Positions 53,801-64,000 of a DNA stretch of 64,000 nt are shown piece after piece (within the stretch, counting starts at the first letter, position 1; each line of letters begins with the position of its first letter). The position numbers and the translations under genes were made by a program. The notes beneath the pieces are model-generated. The model ran no database searches. It was not told where the DNA came from and saw only the letters and a program-made list of their open reading frames with translations. Source of the DNA: Undaria pinnatifida (taxonomy: Eukaryota; Sar; Phaeophyceae; Laminariales; Alariaceae). The stretch covers positions 6,130,405 to 6,194,404 of the forward strand of contig JABAKD010000029.1 of assembly GCA_012845835.1 (NCBI GenBank), in the 5' to 3' direction.

Positions 53801-56800
53801 CTCATTACTGTCGAATGCGGCCGACACAGCGCACCCTATTCGGCGCAAACAAGTACTGGGGAAATGGTGTGCGGCCGAGGAGACGAAAGCGGAGTTGAAC
53901 GCACGATGGTAGGACAAGGAAGACGCGAAGGAACGGGTCCGTTCTGCTGTAAACGATCGTGGTCTACGGCGAGCCTTGAAGGAACCCACCAAACAGCTGA
54001 AACTCACGAGGGAGAAAGCTGTACAGAGGTTCTTCGAAGATTATGTTAGCCAACTCGATAGGCGTATCCGAGAAGCTGATCAATTAGACTTCTCCAAACA
54101 CCTTAAGAGGCTGGACGTGGAAGGGAAGAGGACGTTAAACTCGCAGTGCATCAAAGACGAGGAAGGCCGATTGCTGCGGGATAATGCCACAAATCCGCGA
54201 GCGGTGGGTGAAGTGGTTTCACAAACTGCCTAACACCAAATCGTCGACCCTTGACCCGAGCATTGTGGACGAGCTTAAGCAGTGACCCCCGTGCACACCA
54301 CTGGACGATGTTCCGTCAAGGTACGAAGTAGAAGAGACGATCCGTGCGTTGGCGGACCGAAAGGCGGTATGACCCGATGGTCTTCCGGCCGAACTTATGA
54401 AGGTTTTGGCCGACGAAGGAGAATTCAACACTCTCGGAAAGTTTCACGATAGTCCACGATATCGTCGCTGTGTTGAGGGGAGTTCACAACGATAAATGTG
54501 CTTCACAAGAAGAATGGTCGGACTGAGTGTGGCAGTTATCGTGGCATCTCCCTCGTGGCTCTCGCCGGCAAAGTACTCCTCAAAGTCATCGTGGGGCGCC
54601 TGAGTGACTATTGCGAACGCGAGAACTTTTTTTTTTATCCTCCGGCGGATGGGGGATAATTATTGTTAGGCTCACCACACTTCCACGAATTTTCATACGC
54701 GTCGTGTGTCGATTTACCTCAGTTGGGTTGCGAAAAGAACTGACATTCTGCTGGAGGAACAGTGTGGGTTCAGACCCCAACGCTGGACGGTTGAAATGAT
54801 GTTCAGTACGACGACTGCAGCAACTGGCGCGGAAGAACGACACACCATTGTACTTGTGCTTTATCGACCTTACCAAAACATATGACTCCGTCAAACGAAC
54901 ACTTCTGTGGGATGCCCTTGCTCGTTTTGGCGTGCCACCGAGAATCCCCGCCGTTATCCGCCAGTTCCACGACGGAATACAAGCATGCGTGCGGCTGGAT
55001 GATGGAGAGTGCTCGCATAAGTTCGACGTGGGACAAGGTCACAGCGAAGGATGCGTGGTTGCGCCACTGCGGTTCAACGTGGTTTTCACGGCGGTACTGC
55101 GTGTGGCCGAGTAACGCTTCTTTGTTGATGCAGCCATCAGGGACAGCACGGTACAGCTCCATTGACAGTAGGAGAAAGGCGAGAAAAAGGGCAATTCACG
55201 CACAATCAAAGTCGACGGGCGGAGGGGGAAGGGAGGGGTGGAGGTGCAGAGATTGTGGGGTATGCTGTACGCGGACAATGCGGGCATCGTATCGCGATCA
55301 TCAGAAGGGCTGGAGAGGATGATGACGGTGATCGTGACTGCGTGCTCGTCGTTCGGGGGCTTACGGTCTCCGACGCGAAAAAAGAGATCATGTGCCTGCA
55401 AACCATAGGCGGGGGGAAGGTGTTGTTCACCACCAATGCAGCCGGCCAGGTATACAAACAAACACTCGAGTTTGTGTACTTGGGCGGGGCTATCACCGCA
55501 GACAGACCTTAGAGTTGAAACAATGCGGCGTCTTCAAAGGGCCTGGGCGTGCTTCCAGCGGTACAAGGTAGAAATCTTTGATATCCCAGGTGTGCGCTTA
55601 CTTGTCAAGATGCCGTTTCTGAAAGCCGAGGTAGTCGAGGCACTGCTTTACGGTTGCATGGCGTGGAGCACGAACAAGACGGACTATGACAGGCTACGAC
55701 GGGTTCACCAGTCCATGCTCCCCCGATGCCTCGGATTGCCGAAAAGGAAGCGCGACTACCACACCCTGCCGTACGCCGACGCGCTTGCCAAGACAGCTTC
55801 CGAGAGCATAGAGGCGATAGTGCGCAAACGGAGGATATTGTGTGCCGGATTCGAAGCACGTATGAGGGAGGAGCGTCTGGCACAGAGGGTGATGTTTGGG
55901 GCTCTTTTTGGGAATATGGGCTACCCAGGGCGCCATGAGAAGAACTGGATGGCTCATCTGAAGGAGGATATGTCGGCCTTCGGGATTAAATTCAAGGGGT
56001 GGCGAAATGCCGCCCAGAAGGCTGGCAGATGGTTCCGACGAGTAGGATAGGAAGCAAAGTTGTTCATGCGGAATTGGCTCGAAAACGATAGACGCAAACC
56101 TGCAGAGCGACGCGCGAACGCTGCGGCAGCGCCATCCACCATCGGCATCTTTAAGCGGCCAGAGGGAGCGGGGGAGGTGGGAGGGGGACATTGGAGGAAG
56201 GGGGGGGGGGGGAGGGGGGGCGGAGGGGGGAAAAGACGACGGGGGGGGGGGCGAGGGGGGGGGGGGGCGAGGGGGGGGGAGGCGTCATGCCCAAGAGTCT
56301 GAAGTCTGGGTCTGGCCATCATTGTCACAAAATTTGTTGGCTTTCCAATGGCCTTCACAAGATAGCGTAAGACCGCCCTGACGTCTTCCATATCTTGCGG
56401 TTCTCCCCAGTGCCATTTATGATGCACTTGATATCCTTTATGAGCCCGATGCCGACGTTAGTCAGTTTCTATGGTCTGCTAGTACGACACGTTTTTTCTC
56501 TTTTCCTTTCCTTGCTTCTCTTCCTGTCTTGTATGATCTTGCTTTTCTTTTCGTTTTGTATTTTCTTGCTTTTCTTGTCTTCTCTTTTCTTTCCTTTCTC
56601 TTTTCGTTTTATCGCTTTTTCGTCTTTGCGTTTTTTTTCTTAATCTTTATATTTTGTTTGTTTCTTTACTCCAATTGACTTGCGTCTGTCGTGCGCATGC
56701 GTAGTGACAGGTACTACGTGCAATTTATACGTGGTAGTCGTTCTTGGGTGGCAAGCAGAACAGTCGGTGGTTCCAGGCCCGAGTAGTGAGTCTTATGCGT

Positions 56801-57000
56801 CAGTATGGACCTGGCACATCTTAGGCCGACTCTCTATTTAACTCTTATGTGTTTCTGGTGGAGGCATGAATTGCGTCAGGTGTAATGTATGTGTGCACCA
56901 CCTTTGGTTTGCTTGTGTTTTTCCCTGGGGCATTCCTCATCCCCAGCGTGACTGGAGCCTGTCCCATGATCACGAACTTGACTATGCGAGGTAATGAGAG

Positions 57001-57058
<58 letters not shown>

Positions 57059-60000
57059 GCAACAACAACAACAACAACAACCACAATAACGTGTCGAAGA
57101 ACCGGAAGAATCCAGTGGACGAAAAGTCCAGTTCAAGAGGGACGTTTTCGACTGCGGAATCCGACTGAGCTTAATAAATGGCCTTAAACGACCAGGACCG
57201 GGTGCTTGTCACATTTTTTAGTAAATATACAACTTTTCATCTTCTTTGCTTGTTTGGAAGACGGCGTTCTGTCGTTCCTGACCACGGCTTGTCCCTATCG
57301 CACTCATGAGCTGGTACACTCACTCGCGTAGGCATGTTAATCGTGAGCAAAATTCGCAGCGAAATACACCGAGGCCAAATGGCAGCTGCCATTCATCGTT
57401 ACTCTAGACATATAGTCTGGTCTACTCGTATAGTTTTAGAGGTACTGTTAGTCTATCTAGTCTTTTCCTATTGACAAGGTTTTATTATTATAACTGCTGC
57501 TGCTGTACTTTTAATTATTATAAAAATTAAAATACACTCCAGCTGTGAGATCGAAGATTTCGTCGAAGCTCATCTTTGCAAGCTGTGTGTGATACTCCGA
57601 TCGCGCGCATTACGAGTTGTGTGTCCTCATTAAGGACATAGGTCGGCGACTCCCCTTACAACTACAGTGTAGCTATCAGGGTCAACAGGATGATTTTAGT
57701 CAGTCTATGCGCGGAAACTATAAAACCCGTTTCTGAGGGGGACAAAATCTGACAGCTGTGAAGGGAAAGGGGGGCCGGGTTTTGATCAAAAGCGAGCGGG
57801 TTTGGAGGGGGGCGGGGGGGGGGGGGGGGGGAAAGGAGCAATTTGTGCATGTAAGCTATAAATCCTTTCGAGGGGATAAATCTGACGGTTTTGGCACCAG
57901 TATGTTATTGGGGGCGGGGGGGGTGGGGGGGGGGGGGGGGGGGGGGGCAGCTCAATATGTGCCTGGAAACTATACATTATTTTGAGGGGATAAATGTGAC
58001 ATTTTTGGAAATAATACATCAGTTTATCATGTATATCCTGGGGTAAGTCGTACAATCAGTGAGTAAAGAGAGGGTGGAGTGTTCGAGGGGTTGGGGTTGG
58101 GATGGGTTGAGGGGGGGGAGGGTGGGGGGTGGGGGCGGGGGGGGGCGGGGCGGGGGGGGGGGGGGGCGGCTTTAGGTGAGGGGTTTGTTATACGTGTGGT
58201 GCTAGGTCTAGGCGAAGGTGCGGGTGATGGGGAAGAAGGGGGCGTTCAAGCCGGGGGGGGGGGGGAACACAGCGGCATGGATGGCTCTCGAAAGATAATG
58301 AGGTGATATCCTGTGCGTGAAGTGTTTATTAATGTGGCGGATTTCGATATTTGGTGGGGCGTTTGAGTAAGGGAAAGCAAGAGGGGGGGGGGGGGGGGGA
58401 GGGGGATTTTTAGGAGGTGTAGGTTACAAATAATATTCAAATACACTTCGGCTGTGAGATCAATGATATGTAGCAGTTTGTTATACGCGTGGTGCTAGGT
58501 CTAGGCGATCGTGTAGGTGGTCGGGAAAGAGGGGGCGTTGGAGCGGGGGGGGGGGGGGGGGGGGGAAACACAGCGGCATGGATGGCTCTCGAAAGATAAT
58601 GAGGTGATATCTTGTGCGTGAAGTGTTTATTAATGTGGCGGATTTCGATATTTGGTGGGGCGTTTGAGTAAGGGAGAGCAAGAGGGGGGGGGGGGGGGGG
58701 GGGTTAGGAGGTTTAGGTCACAATTATATACCAGGTAGTTATGAAAACTGACGAATCACAGACTAGACTAATGACTTAGGAAACATCCTTGGGGATAAAA
58801 TTCTCACATCACACCATCAACTACCCTAAATTTTAGTATTATTAGTACCACCCCCGTCGCCACTATAATACTGATAAGGTTTTATTACAGCTTCTTTGTG
58901 TGTTTAATGCCTTGTTATTGACGCTGACGAATCTAAACACTTACCTGGGTACTGCCTTGGACAAACGCACGTACGGCAGCTACCGTTCATAAAGTTTCCT
59001 TCATTCTTATATCGTATGGTGTTGAGAATTCTCCTGTTTCACACGTTTATGCTGGTTGATTGGCCTCAAATATCCCCCAACTCACGCTCTAATGCTGTCG
59101 GTAGTCGACTTGGAAGAACTCGTCCCTTGTGACTAACAACTTCGACCGTAATACGTTAAGCTGCTTACTGTTTGGATCGCCGGGAACGCCGGTTATGCTT
59201 GGTGTCAGATCTTTGCTTGGTGCATATATGACAATATACCTTGTCCCTGGTGGTAGGTGGTGGTATGTATGTGATATGTATTTCCAAATTTACTCAACAT
59301 GCGAGCCTGACATGATTGAATACGCCTGGTATAATGTATGCGCGCTTCCAGATTAATTGAGCCTGCGAGTGCTACATAATATGACTCTTCTGTCGAGAGA
59401 GTGTTGTCGCATTTTCTCTCCGTCTTGGGGAAGTTTGGTTTTTACTAAACCATTAAATATTCCAACATGAACTGCACGATTTCTGCCCCACTGAACGTGG
59501 GTGCTGGGTTATAAACATACGCTTAGCAAGGAAAGTGTCATATCCTGTAAGCAAACGCACCACCCTCACACCGTGGACTCAGATGAGGGCTTCAGGGGGG
59601 ACGGGATGAGCCGCATTGTGTAATTAACATAAATAGATGAGCCGACTGACGGATGGGGCATACTCATCCCCTCCCACATAAGAATGCTTATCGACGTGTT
59701 TGGAACCCGACCGAGGGTATGAAACTCCAGTTATTGCTGGGCCTCCTGAGGTCACCTTAAATTAACTTGTCGTTTAGAAACGTGCACATAACCATGGCCG
59801 CCTATGCCCAGACGCAGCCAGCACCGTCATAGCGTCTGTTGAAAGATATGCGGCGATATCTTGGGATGGTTGTTGTTTTCCGTGTTCCGATTTGGGGTTT
59901 CGTAGTAGTGTTTTCTTTGTTCGGGTGCCCTTGTTCCACATCATTCCCGCGGGTCGTCACTCCGACAGCGCTCCATACAGCAGGCGTGTTCGTGTGTGCT

Positions 60001-63000
60001 CACGACTACCACCCCGCCGTCCAGGTGAAGGCAACACCCCAGACAGCGACTGCTGTTGTATTCAGTAGCCGGCAGTTGGTTAGTTACCGGAATGGGGGGA
60101 CTTCACGCTGTAGTTGTGCGGATATCCTGGGTCATATTAGTTCAGGTTGCACATTGAACCAATCCACTTGTTGCCCGCCTCTTCCTCTCGTGCCTTCTTA
60201 GGCGGGATAGCGACGTACTTCCAGCCGAATTTGTACTCTATTTGGTTTGTCAATTTTTTTATTGGGCTCCAGCATATTTGTATGACCACGTCTATTAGAT
60301 TTTTGACTAGGGTAAATGTGAGAAAAGACAACAAGTTTTGACACAGTGACACAGGCGACCATTAGAACAGCGCGCATATCACGCGTCTGGTCTGGGTCTC
60401 GTATTTTGATTCTGGGCGCCGGCAATATATGATACGAGCGATTTCATACGTGCCCCTGCCCACTCACGCTCTGAGATTGGGTACGCAACGCCTATACAAC
60501 ACCGAAGAGGCCTCGACTGCAATAGCGGCGCATTAAAAATTTTCTCGCAGAGGTCTACGGCGTACTCTGCGCCAGTTGTCAGGCACCACCCACACTGCTG
60601 CACGCGCGTTCGTTGGGATGGACTACTTGTAATCATTGTGGAATAGTGTTGTTGGTGGTGCAAGGGGTACGAACTGTCGCGCTCAATAAGCAGAAAAATA
60701 TCCAGATTAAAGAAAGATGGAGCCTTCGTTTGTCTCTCGTCGACACCAGATCGATCTCGCAGAGATACAAGTGAATTGCTGGTAAAACCTGTCGCACACC
60801 GACGCCCCGAAGGGTTTCTAGGTCAAGAACGCTACCGTACGGTAGCACGCGCTAGATGCGTGGCACTCACAACCACCGATACATTTACATCTCCGTCGCA
60901 GGCTACTACGCGGGTTTGCTTTCTTCAGCTTTTATGATCGGTCGATTGTTGTCCGCACCCTTCTGGGGGAAGGTAGCAGACCGTCTTGGTTGTCGCTGCG
61001 TTATGGTTGTGGGCCTTTTGTCCACGGCGGCACTCTCCCTCGGCTTCGGAATTTCGACGACCTTCACTTGGGCTTTTGTTTGCAGGTGAGGCACATCACG
61101 CGAAATCGCCTCTCACCGTACCGTTGGGGATATATCACTACTGAAACATGTGATGTCTCTTCAAACTTCCATACATATAATGGGTCGGTAAGGCGACCAC
61201 TCCAAACCCTTCACACAAATAAGAACGTACTCGATCGGTTGGGAATATAGCCGATGGGGCTTCGACCTTGCCATGCCCGCAAGCTGGCCAGACTACCGCG
61301 GTCCCTTTCGTACGGGGTCCGAACCAAGCCACAGTAGGGAATAACCGAATGAGGTGTTGCATTTTTCTTTGACTACACCGTTGTGCGACAGGCACAGACC
61401 CATGCGAATGTTGAGCTCGTACAGCAGCTAGCACACTCGCGATGTCACCCTCTCTTATGCAACCCGCCGCATCGTGTTGGCCACAAAAATTGAAATTTGC
61501 GACGTGAAACCCAGGAAAAAGTGGAGCGTGCGCTCTATCTTTCTCGCCTTTGAAGAGCTCATCGTGCCTAAGCTAATGGACGATCTTGCTTGTTGTCCAT
61601 ACGTGCAATGGTTTTCGCCGCCTGTCCTGAACGTGATAGCAACTGGTGATTAAGCCTCGCACACCGGTTGACAATACCATACCGTGTGCTCGTACAATTT
61701 TTAACTATGTTGCCACGTCTTCCTCCGATTTATAGTTTCTACGAGCCGGCGATGAAGTAAAGCATACAATGCTGATCTGCTACTCTGGCAATAGCTTGCG
61801 AAGATATCAAGACGGGGCCTGTTGGGGCACGAAATACCCCCCGAAGTCAACACTCCCCATGTCTCTAATGCTTTCGCTCAAGGTTTCTACTTGGGCTGCT
61901 CAATGGCATAACAGCGGCATCTAAAACCCTCGTCCCGCAAGTGTGTGGCACGGAGCATGAGACTGTAGGCATGGGCGTCGTTACCAGTGAGTTTAATCTA
62001 CAGCGTGGTGTACTTGTCGAATCATTTGCAGCAGGACCTGCCGTCTACGCCGCATTAGCGTACGTAGTACATGGTGTTCGATGGGCTTAGGGCTGAGAAG
62101 ACATGGCCGGTATGGTCATTTGCCGCCCCTCAGGCGTTTTTCTGAACAACCAGTTCGTATGGAACTCGATTCGATTTTGAGAAAGTTCAGCCATCTTGAA
62201 TGTATACCTCGTGGCTGACTTCCGTCGAGGAGGCGTGTTGGATTGCGGCATATTAGCCATATAAAAGGCTGTTGATGCGCATTTACCAAAAAGGAGCACG
62301 AGCATCTAGGTTTAGATCCCCCCTCCGGCGAAATACTTGTCGACAGTAGGACTTCAGCAGTTCCTCATCGCCGTTCCTGTATCGTTAGGATAGGGGTTGG
62401 ATTACCCAACTTTCACAGATATAAAACGAGGGGATGGTGCAGAAAATCAGTCGGCCAGTCCGCTAGAACACCGTCTAGTCGCTAATGGTGCATGTTCTGG
62501 AGAACTTCAGATTTTGACGGCGCCGACGCTGATCATTCTTGTCCGTTTCGTGTTTGTTTCTTCCTCGTTTCAACACTTTTGTCCTCACGCCCACCTTTTG
62601 TTCGAATCTCAACACCAATCACCTACACGACGTGTTTGGAAGTTTGAATGGGAAATATTATATACCATCCGAAAATCATGGAGGTGGGCGTACAGCATAT
62701 TATTGAGCGGAGTTTGTGCAATGTAAGCCCCCAGCCTCGAACTTGTCAAACACTTGAATACTACTGCGAAAACCTAACGCACACCACTTGAAACAGGGGG
62801 AACAGTAAGACCATGGCAATAACAGGTATTACGACAAAAAATAAAGCTTCAACACCCCCCCCTCCTCCCCTTTACTTGTCGTTACGTCGATCACTCATCA
62901 TTTTGTACGCGCCTTCAAGCTTCTTGGTCAATTGGAGCGGTGCTTGGGCCTGGAGTCGGAGGTCTTTTGGCGGAACCGGCGAAACACCACCCTCTCATCT

Positions 63001-63595
63001 TCTCAGAGGTTGGAATATTCGGGAGGTAAGAAGTTGGATACCAATAATGTAGGTTGAGTCACCGACGTTGTGCCTGCTAGGTTTTAGAACGACGGAGGCC
63101 GAGGCATGCCCGCGGCTCAACGGTTTATGCATTTGCTCGCCAGCTACAGACCTGAGCCAGGCCCCACCAAGAAGTGCGGACGTTAAGCCCGAACGCCTAC
63201 ACGCCCACAACGTCGTTCATCGAATTACAGGCTACACAGATCAAAAATTTCAAAATATGTCCTTCTCTGTCTCAGTAAAGATAGCTACCAGGACTTGGCA
63301 TATGTTCGTTTTTTCTCGCGGTCACACGTTCACGCCTAATACGATATCAAATATTCGGCTATGCTCTTTGGGCATGACAGCTTATCGTAGTGACAGCGTG
63401 CCAATTGCAAATATACCGGAACCTCCACATGGTTGATGAAATTTATGTTTGAGTTCGATTTTCTGCTGCTGGAAAACATCGCAGACACCCGTATCTTCTG
63501 CCCAACGTCATTGGAGCTGGTTTGGCACTCCTGGCGTTGCCACTGGTGCTCGCTTTTCTCAAGAATAACGACGACGCTGCGAGCATCGCCCAAAC
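49865..63595 (+). CDS. Major facilitator superfamily transporter (DHA1/ZIF-like), 5 exons visible, 3' partial
   Basis: Exons: 49865-50003, 60902-61085, 61883-61986, 62920-63025 and 63485-63595. Every junction has GT-AG ends and joins in phase. Exon 1 encodes TM1 and ends [16 protein letters not shown]. Exon 2 continues [20 protein letters not shown], then the MFS motif A loop [10 protein letters not shown], then TM3. Exon 3 is [20 protein letters not shown]. Exon 4 has the antiporter motif [18 protein letters not shown]. Exon 5 is [20 protein letters not shown] (TM6). This is the first half of a 12-TM secondary transporter, similar in plan to zinc-induced-facilitator-like proteins that exchange solutes for protons. 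The substrate cannot be told. The C-terminal half lies beyond the window, and an exon after 'ttccag' near 63893 is possible. Confidence 0.9.
50486..50705 (+). repeat. Rep-A core, diverged copy
   Basis: 'aacgggttttatagtgtgc' to 'gggggagcgtattttcttt', with more substitutions than other copies. No C tract precedes it. Confidence 0.75.
50862..51185 (-). mobile_element. tRNA-derived SINE, copy 2
   Basis: Nearly identical to 46937-47258. The head (51185-51104) has box A TGGCGTATCAGGTTA and box B GAGTTCGAGCC. It lacks a roughly 13-bp duplication ('attgttcatcgaatgttgctcg' region) and has a 4-bp 'ctat' insertion in the head. The poly-A tail is about 30 nt. Confidence 0.85.
51186..53684. other. Intron sequence, no gene recognised
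   Basis: A worn Rep-A end lies at 51795-51860 ('cagcttgcaaagatgag'). A segment at 52570-53180 repeatedly uses 'ttttcgact' and 'cagtcgaaa' words, and a (TA)n run lies at 53144-53161. The open frames, such as 52842-53303, are not convincing. Confidence 0.4.
53721..56050 (+). pseudogene. LINE reverse transcriptase and C-terminal region, broken
   Basis: Segments in order: pre-RT (53721-53912); linker [20 protein letters not shown] (53976-54233); RT core [20 protein letters not shown] with the catalytic Asp of FIDLTKTYD (54848-55114); and the second catalytic box at about 55263, reading [12 protein letters not shown] where Y-A-D-D is standard. Post-[13 protein letters not shown] and [10 protein letters not shown] follow, then a C-terminal domain [20 protein letters not shown] with [19 protein letters not shown] (55436-56050). 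Frames shift at least three times. Confidence 0.8.
54628..54722 (+). repeat. Short T/A-tailed repeat family (copy 3), inserted in the LINE
   Basis: T10 lead, 'atcctccggcggatggggg', then 'ctcaccacacttccacg', then 'acgcgtcgtgtgtcgattt'. The other LINE copy lacks it, which proves insertion. Flanks 'ttgcgaacgcgagaac' and 'ttgcgaaaagaac' look like an imperfect target duplication. Confidence 0.8.
57001..57080 (+). repeat. (ACA)n microsatellite at the LINE 3' end
   Basis: About 27 trinucleotides, nearly all ACA, grown from the LINE tail. Shorter versions sit at the ends of the other LINE copies. Confidence 0.9.
57525..58740 (-). repeat. Rep-A, long minus-oriented copy with G tracts
   Basis: Mirror image of 9825-11250. 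The core is 57525-57740, followed by G-tract units (57808-57832, 57915-57947 and 58130-58167) and two tandem units of about 270 bp (58180-58430 and 58470-58735) with 'atggctctcgaaagataatg'. G tracts end both tandem units. Confidence 0.8.
58741..60901. other. 3' part of the MFS first intron, nothing recognised
   Basis: The open frames at 59839-60201 and 60379-60663 show no domain. The segment just before 60902 supplies the acceptor. Confidence 0.4.
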
Positions 63596-64000
63596 GTGAG
63601 TATAAGCAACCCCGTACATCGAACGTCGCTAATGTACACGTACGGCCTGTACGCGAGTGCTTGCATTACGCGTTTTCGACTATGAATCGTTGCCATGTTA
63701 ACCTTGATTCGTTGTTCATGTGAAATGACACATCCACGCCGCGTACGAACTTCGGACCATGGGCATAATAGCCAAGACGGAGAGATTCGCCGTCAGCAAC
63801 ATCACAATTAAAGGGTACAGGCGATGAGCTGTACCGTGATAATAAAAGCAACGCGTTCAGAATTATGACTCAACTGTTTGAGTTCCAGATTTTCGGCGGA
63901 CGTCCGACTCATCATTCGAATATGGAGCGCGTTTATTACTATATGGAGGATTCGCTACATTCTCGTGGCGCCTTTGGTGGTGTGTTTCCTCTTGTTGACC
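63596..64000 (+). other. MFS intron, possibly with the start of a sixth exon
   Basis: After the donor ac|gtgagt an acceptor-like 'gagttccag' ends near 63889. The frame in phase with exon 5 then stays open to the window end and includes IRYILVAPLVVCFLLLT, which could be TM7. This is weak support only. Confidence 0.3.

Larger units (their letters stand above)
53685..57080 (+). mobile_element. 5'-truncated LINE, plus strand, with (ACA)n tail
   Basis: It begins within the pre-RT region ([16 protein letters not shown]), lacks the endonuclease and runs through RT, a C-terminal domain and a Gly-rich tail (G tracts 56195-56280). A T/C-rich 3' region follows. It ends in an (ACA)n tract of about 75 bp (57001-57080). 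It is collinear with the minus-strand copy at 11.8-16.4 kb. A 100-bp insertion (54628-54722) and several frame breaks inactivate it. Confidence 0.85.
50004..60901 (+). other. Giant first intron of the MFS gene (10.9 kb), filled with mobile elements
   Basis: The donor is gccg|gtgagact and the acceptor is tcgcag|gctact. The codon GGC is split 1+2 across it. Inside are a Rep-A copy (50486-50705), a SINE (50862-51185), a Rep-A scrap (51795-51860), a LINE (53.69-57.07 kb) and a Rep-A block (57.52-58.74 kb). The gene's other visible introns are 0.46-0.93 kb. Confidence 0.85.

Noticed and set aside
56845..57187. ORFs with long Val, Cys or Thr runs
   Set aside because: Three-frame translations of the (ACA)n microsatellite.
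1..64000. Integrated large DNA virus, as known in brown algae
   Set aside because: No capsid, polymerase, helicase or other viral core gene was seen. All mobile sequence fits transposons.

Overview
This is a stretch of eukaryotic nuclear DNA, not bacterial or viral. Intron-split coding segments with GT-AG borders, several retrotransposon classes, a tRNA-derived SINE with a poly-A tail, microsatellites and long homopolymer C/G tracts all point that way. The mix of a DIRS/Ngaro-type tyrosine-recombinase retroelement, a MULE transposon, Copia and LINE elements and an ankyrin protein with W-rich repeat ends suggests a stramenopile, perhaps a brown alga. That placement is an inference from general knowledge. 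No rRNA, organellar gene or species marker is present to prove it.

Layout. 1-9.8 kb: mostly unassigned, with minisatellite patches (about 1.85-2.15, 3.0-3.2 and 8.56-9.64 kb) and one orphan W-rich ORF (7160-7597). 9.8-11.3 kb: a copy of a dispersed repeat, called Rep-A here, whose plus-oriented copies carry long poly-C tracts. 11.8-16.4 kb: a decayed LINE on the minus strand. 17.1-17.6 kb: Rep-A in reverse. 18.27-35.07 kb: a composite element framed by about 100-bp terminal inverted repeats. It holds a MULE transposase gene on the plus strand (catalytic exons, SWIM-like exon, RG-rich tail) and an ankyrin-repeat gene on the minus strand next to the right end. The transposase is split at 24247/30753 by a Ty1-copia element with about 305-bp LTRs, and that element contains a shortened LINE and a 1.24-kb foldback. 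36.3 kb: a LINE 3' end fragment. 36.75 kb: a perfect 17-bp palindrome of tRNA-like sequence. 37.5-38.67 and 46.6-46.8 kb: Rep-A copies, one split by a 7.8-kb tyrosine-recombinase retrotransposon (38672-46475; ORF1, RT, RNase H, recombinase). 46.9-47.3 and 50.9-51.2 kb: two copies of a tRNA-derived SINE. 47.75-48.15 kb: a single arm of the foldback.

The one clear host gene is a major facilitator superfamily transporter (plus strand). Five exons join in phase: 49865-50003, 60902-61085, 61883-61986, 62920-63025 and 63485-63595. The gene runs beyond the window. Its first intron is about 10.9 kb and holds a SINE, a 5'-truncated LINE with a short insertion inside it, a long (ACA)n tract and a Rep-A block.

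The most unusual object is a roughly 1.07-kb array inside the tyrosine-recombinase element (41469-42540). It has about 25 short inverted-repeat units sharing one loop sequence but using different, mutually compensated stems, arranged in a 440-bp higher-order repeat. The other strong candidate is the MULE that appears to carry an ankyrin-repeat gene.
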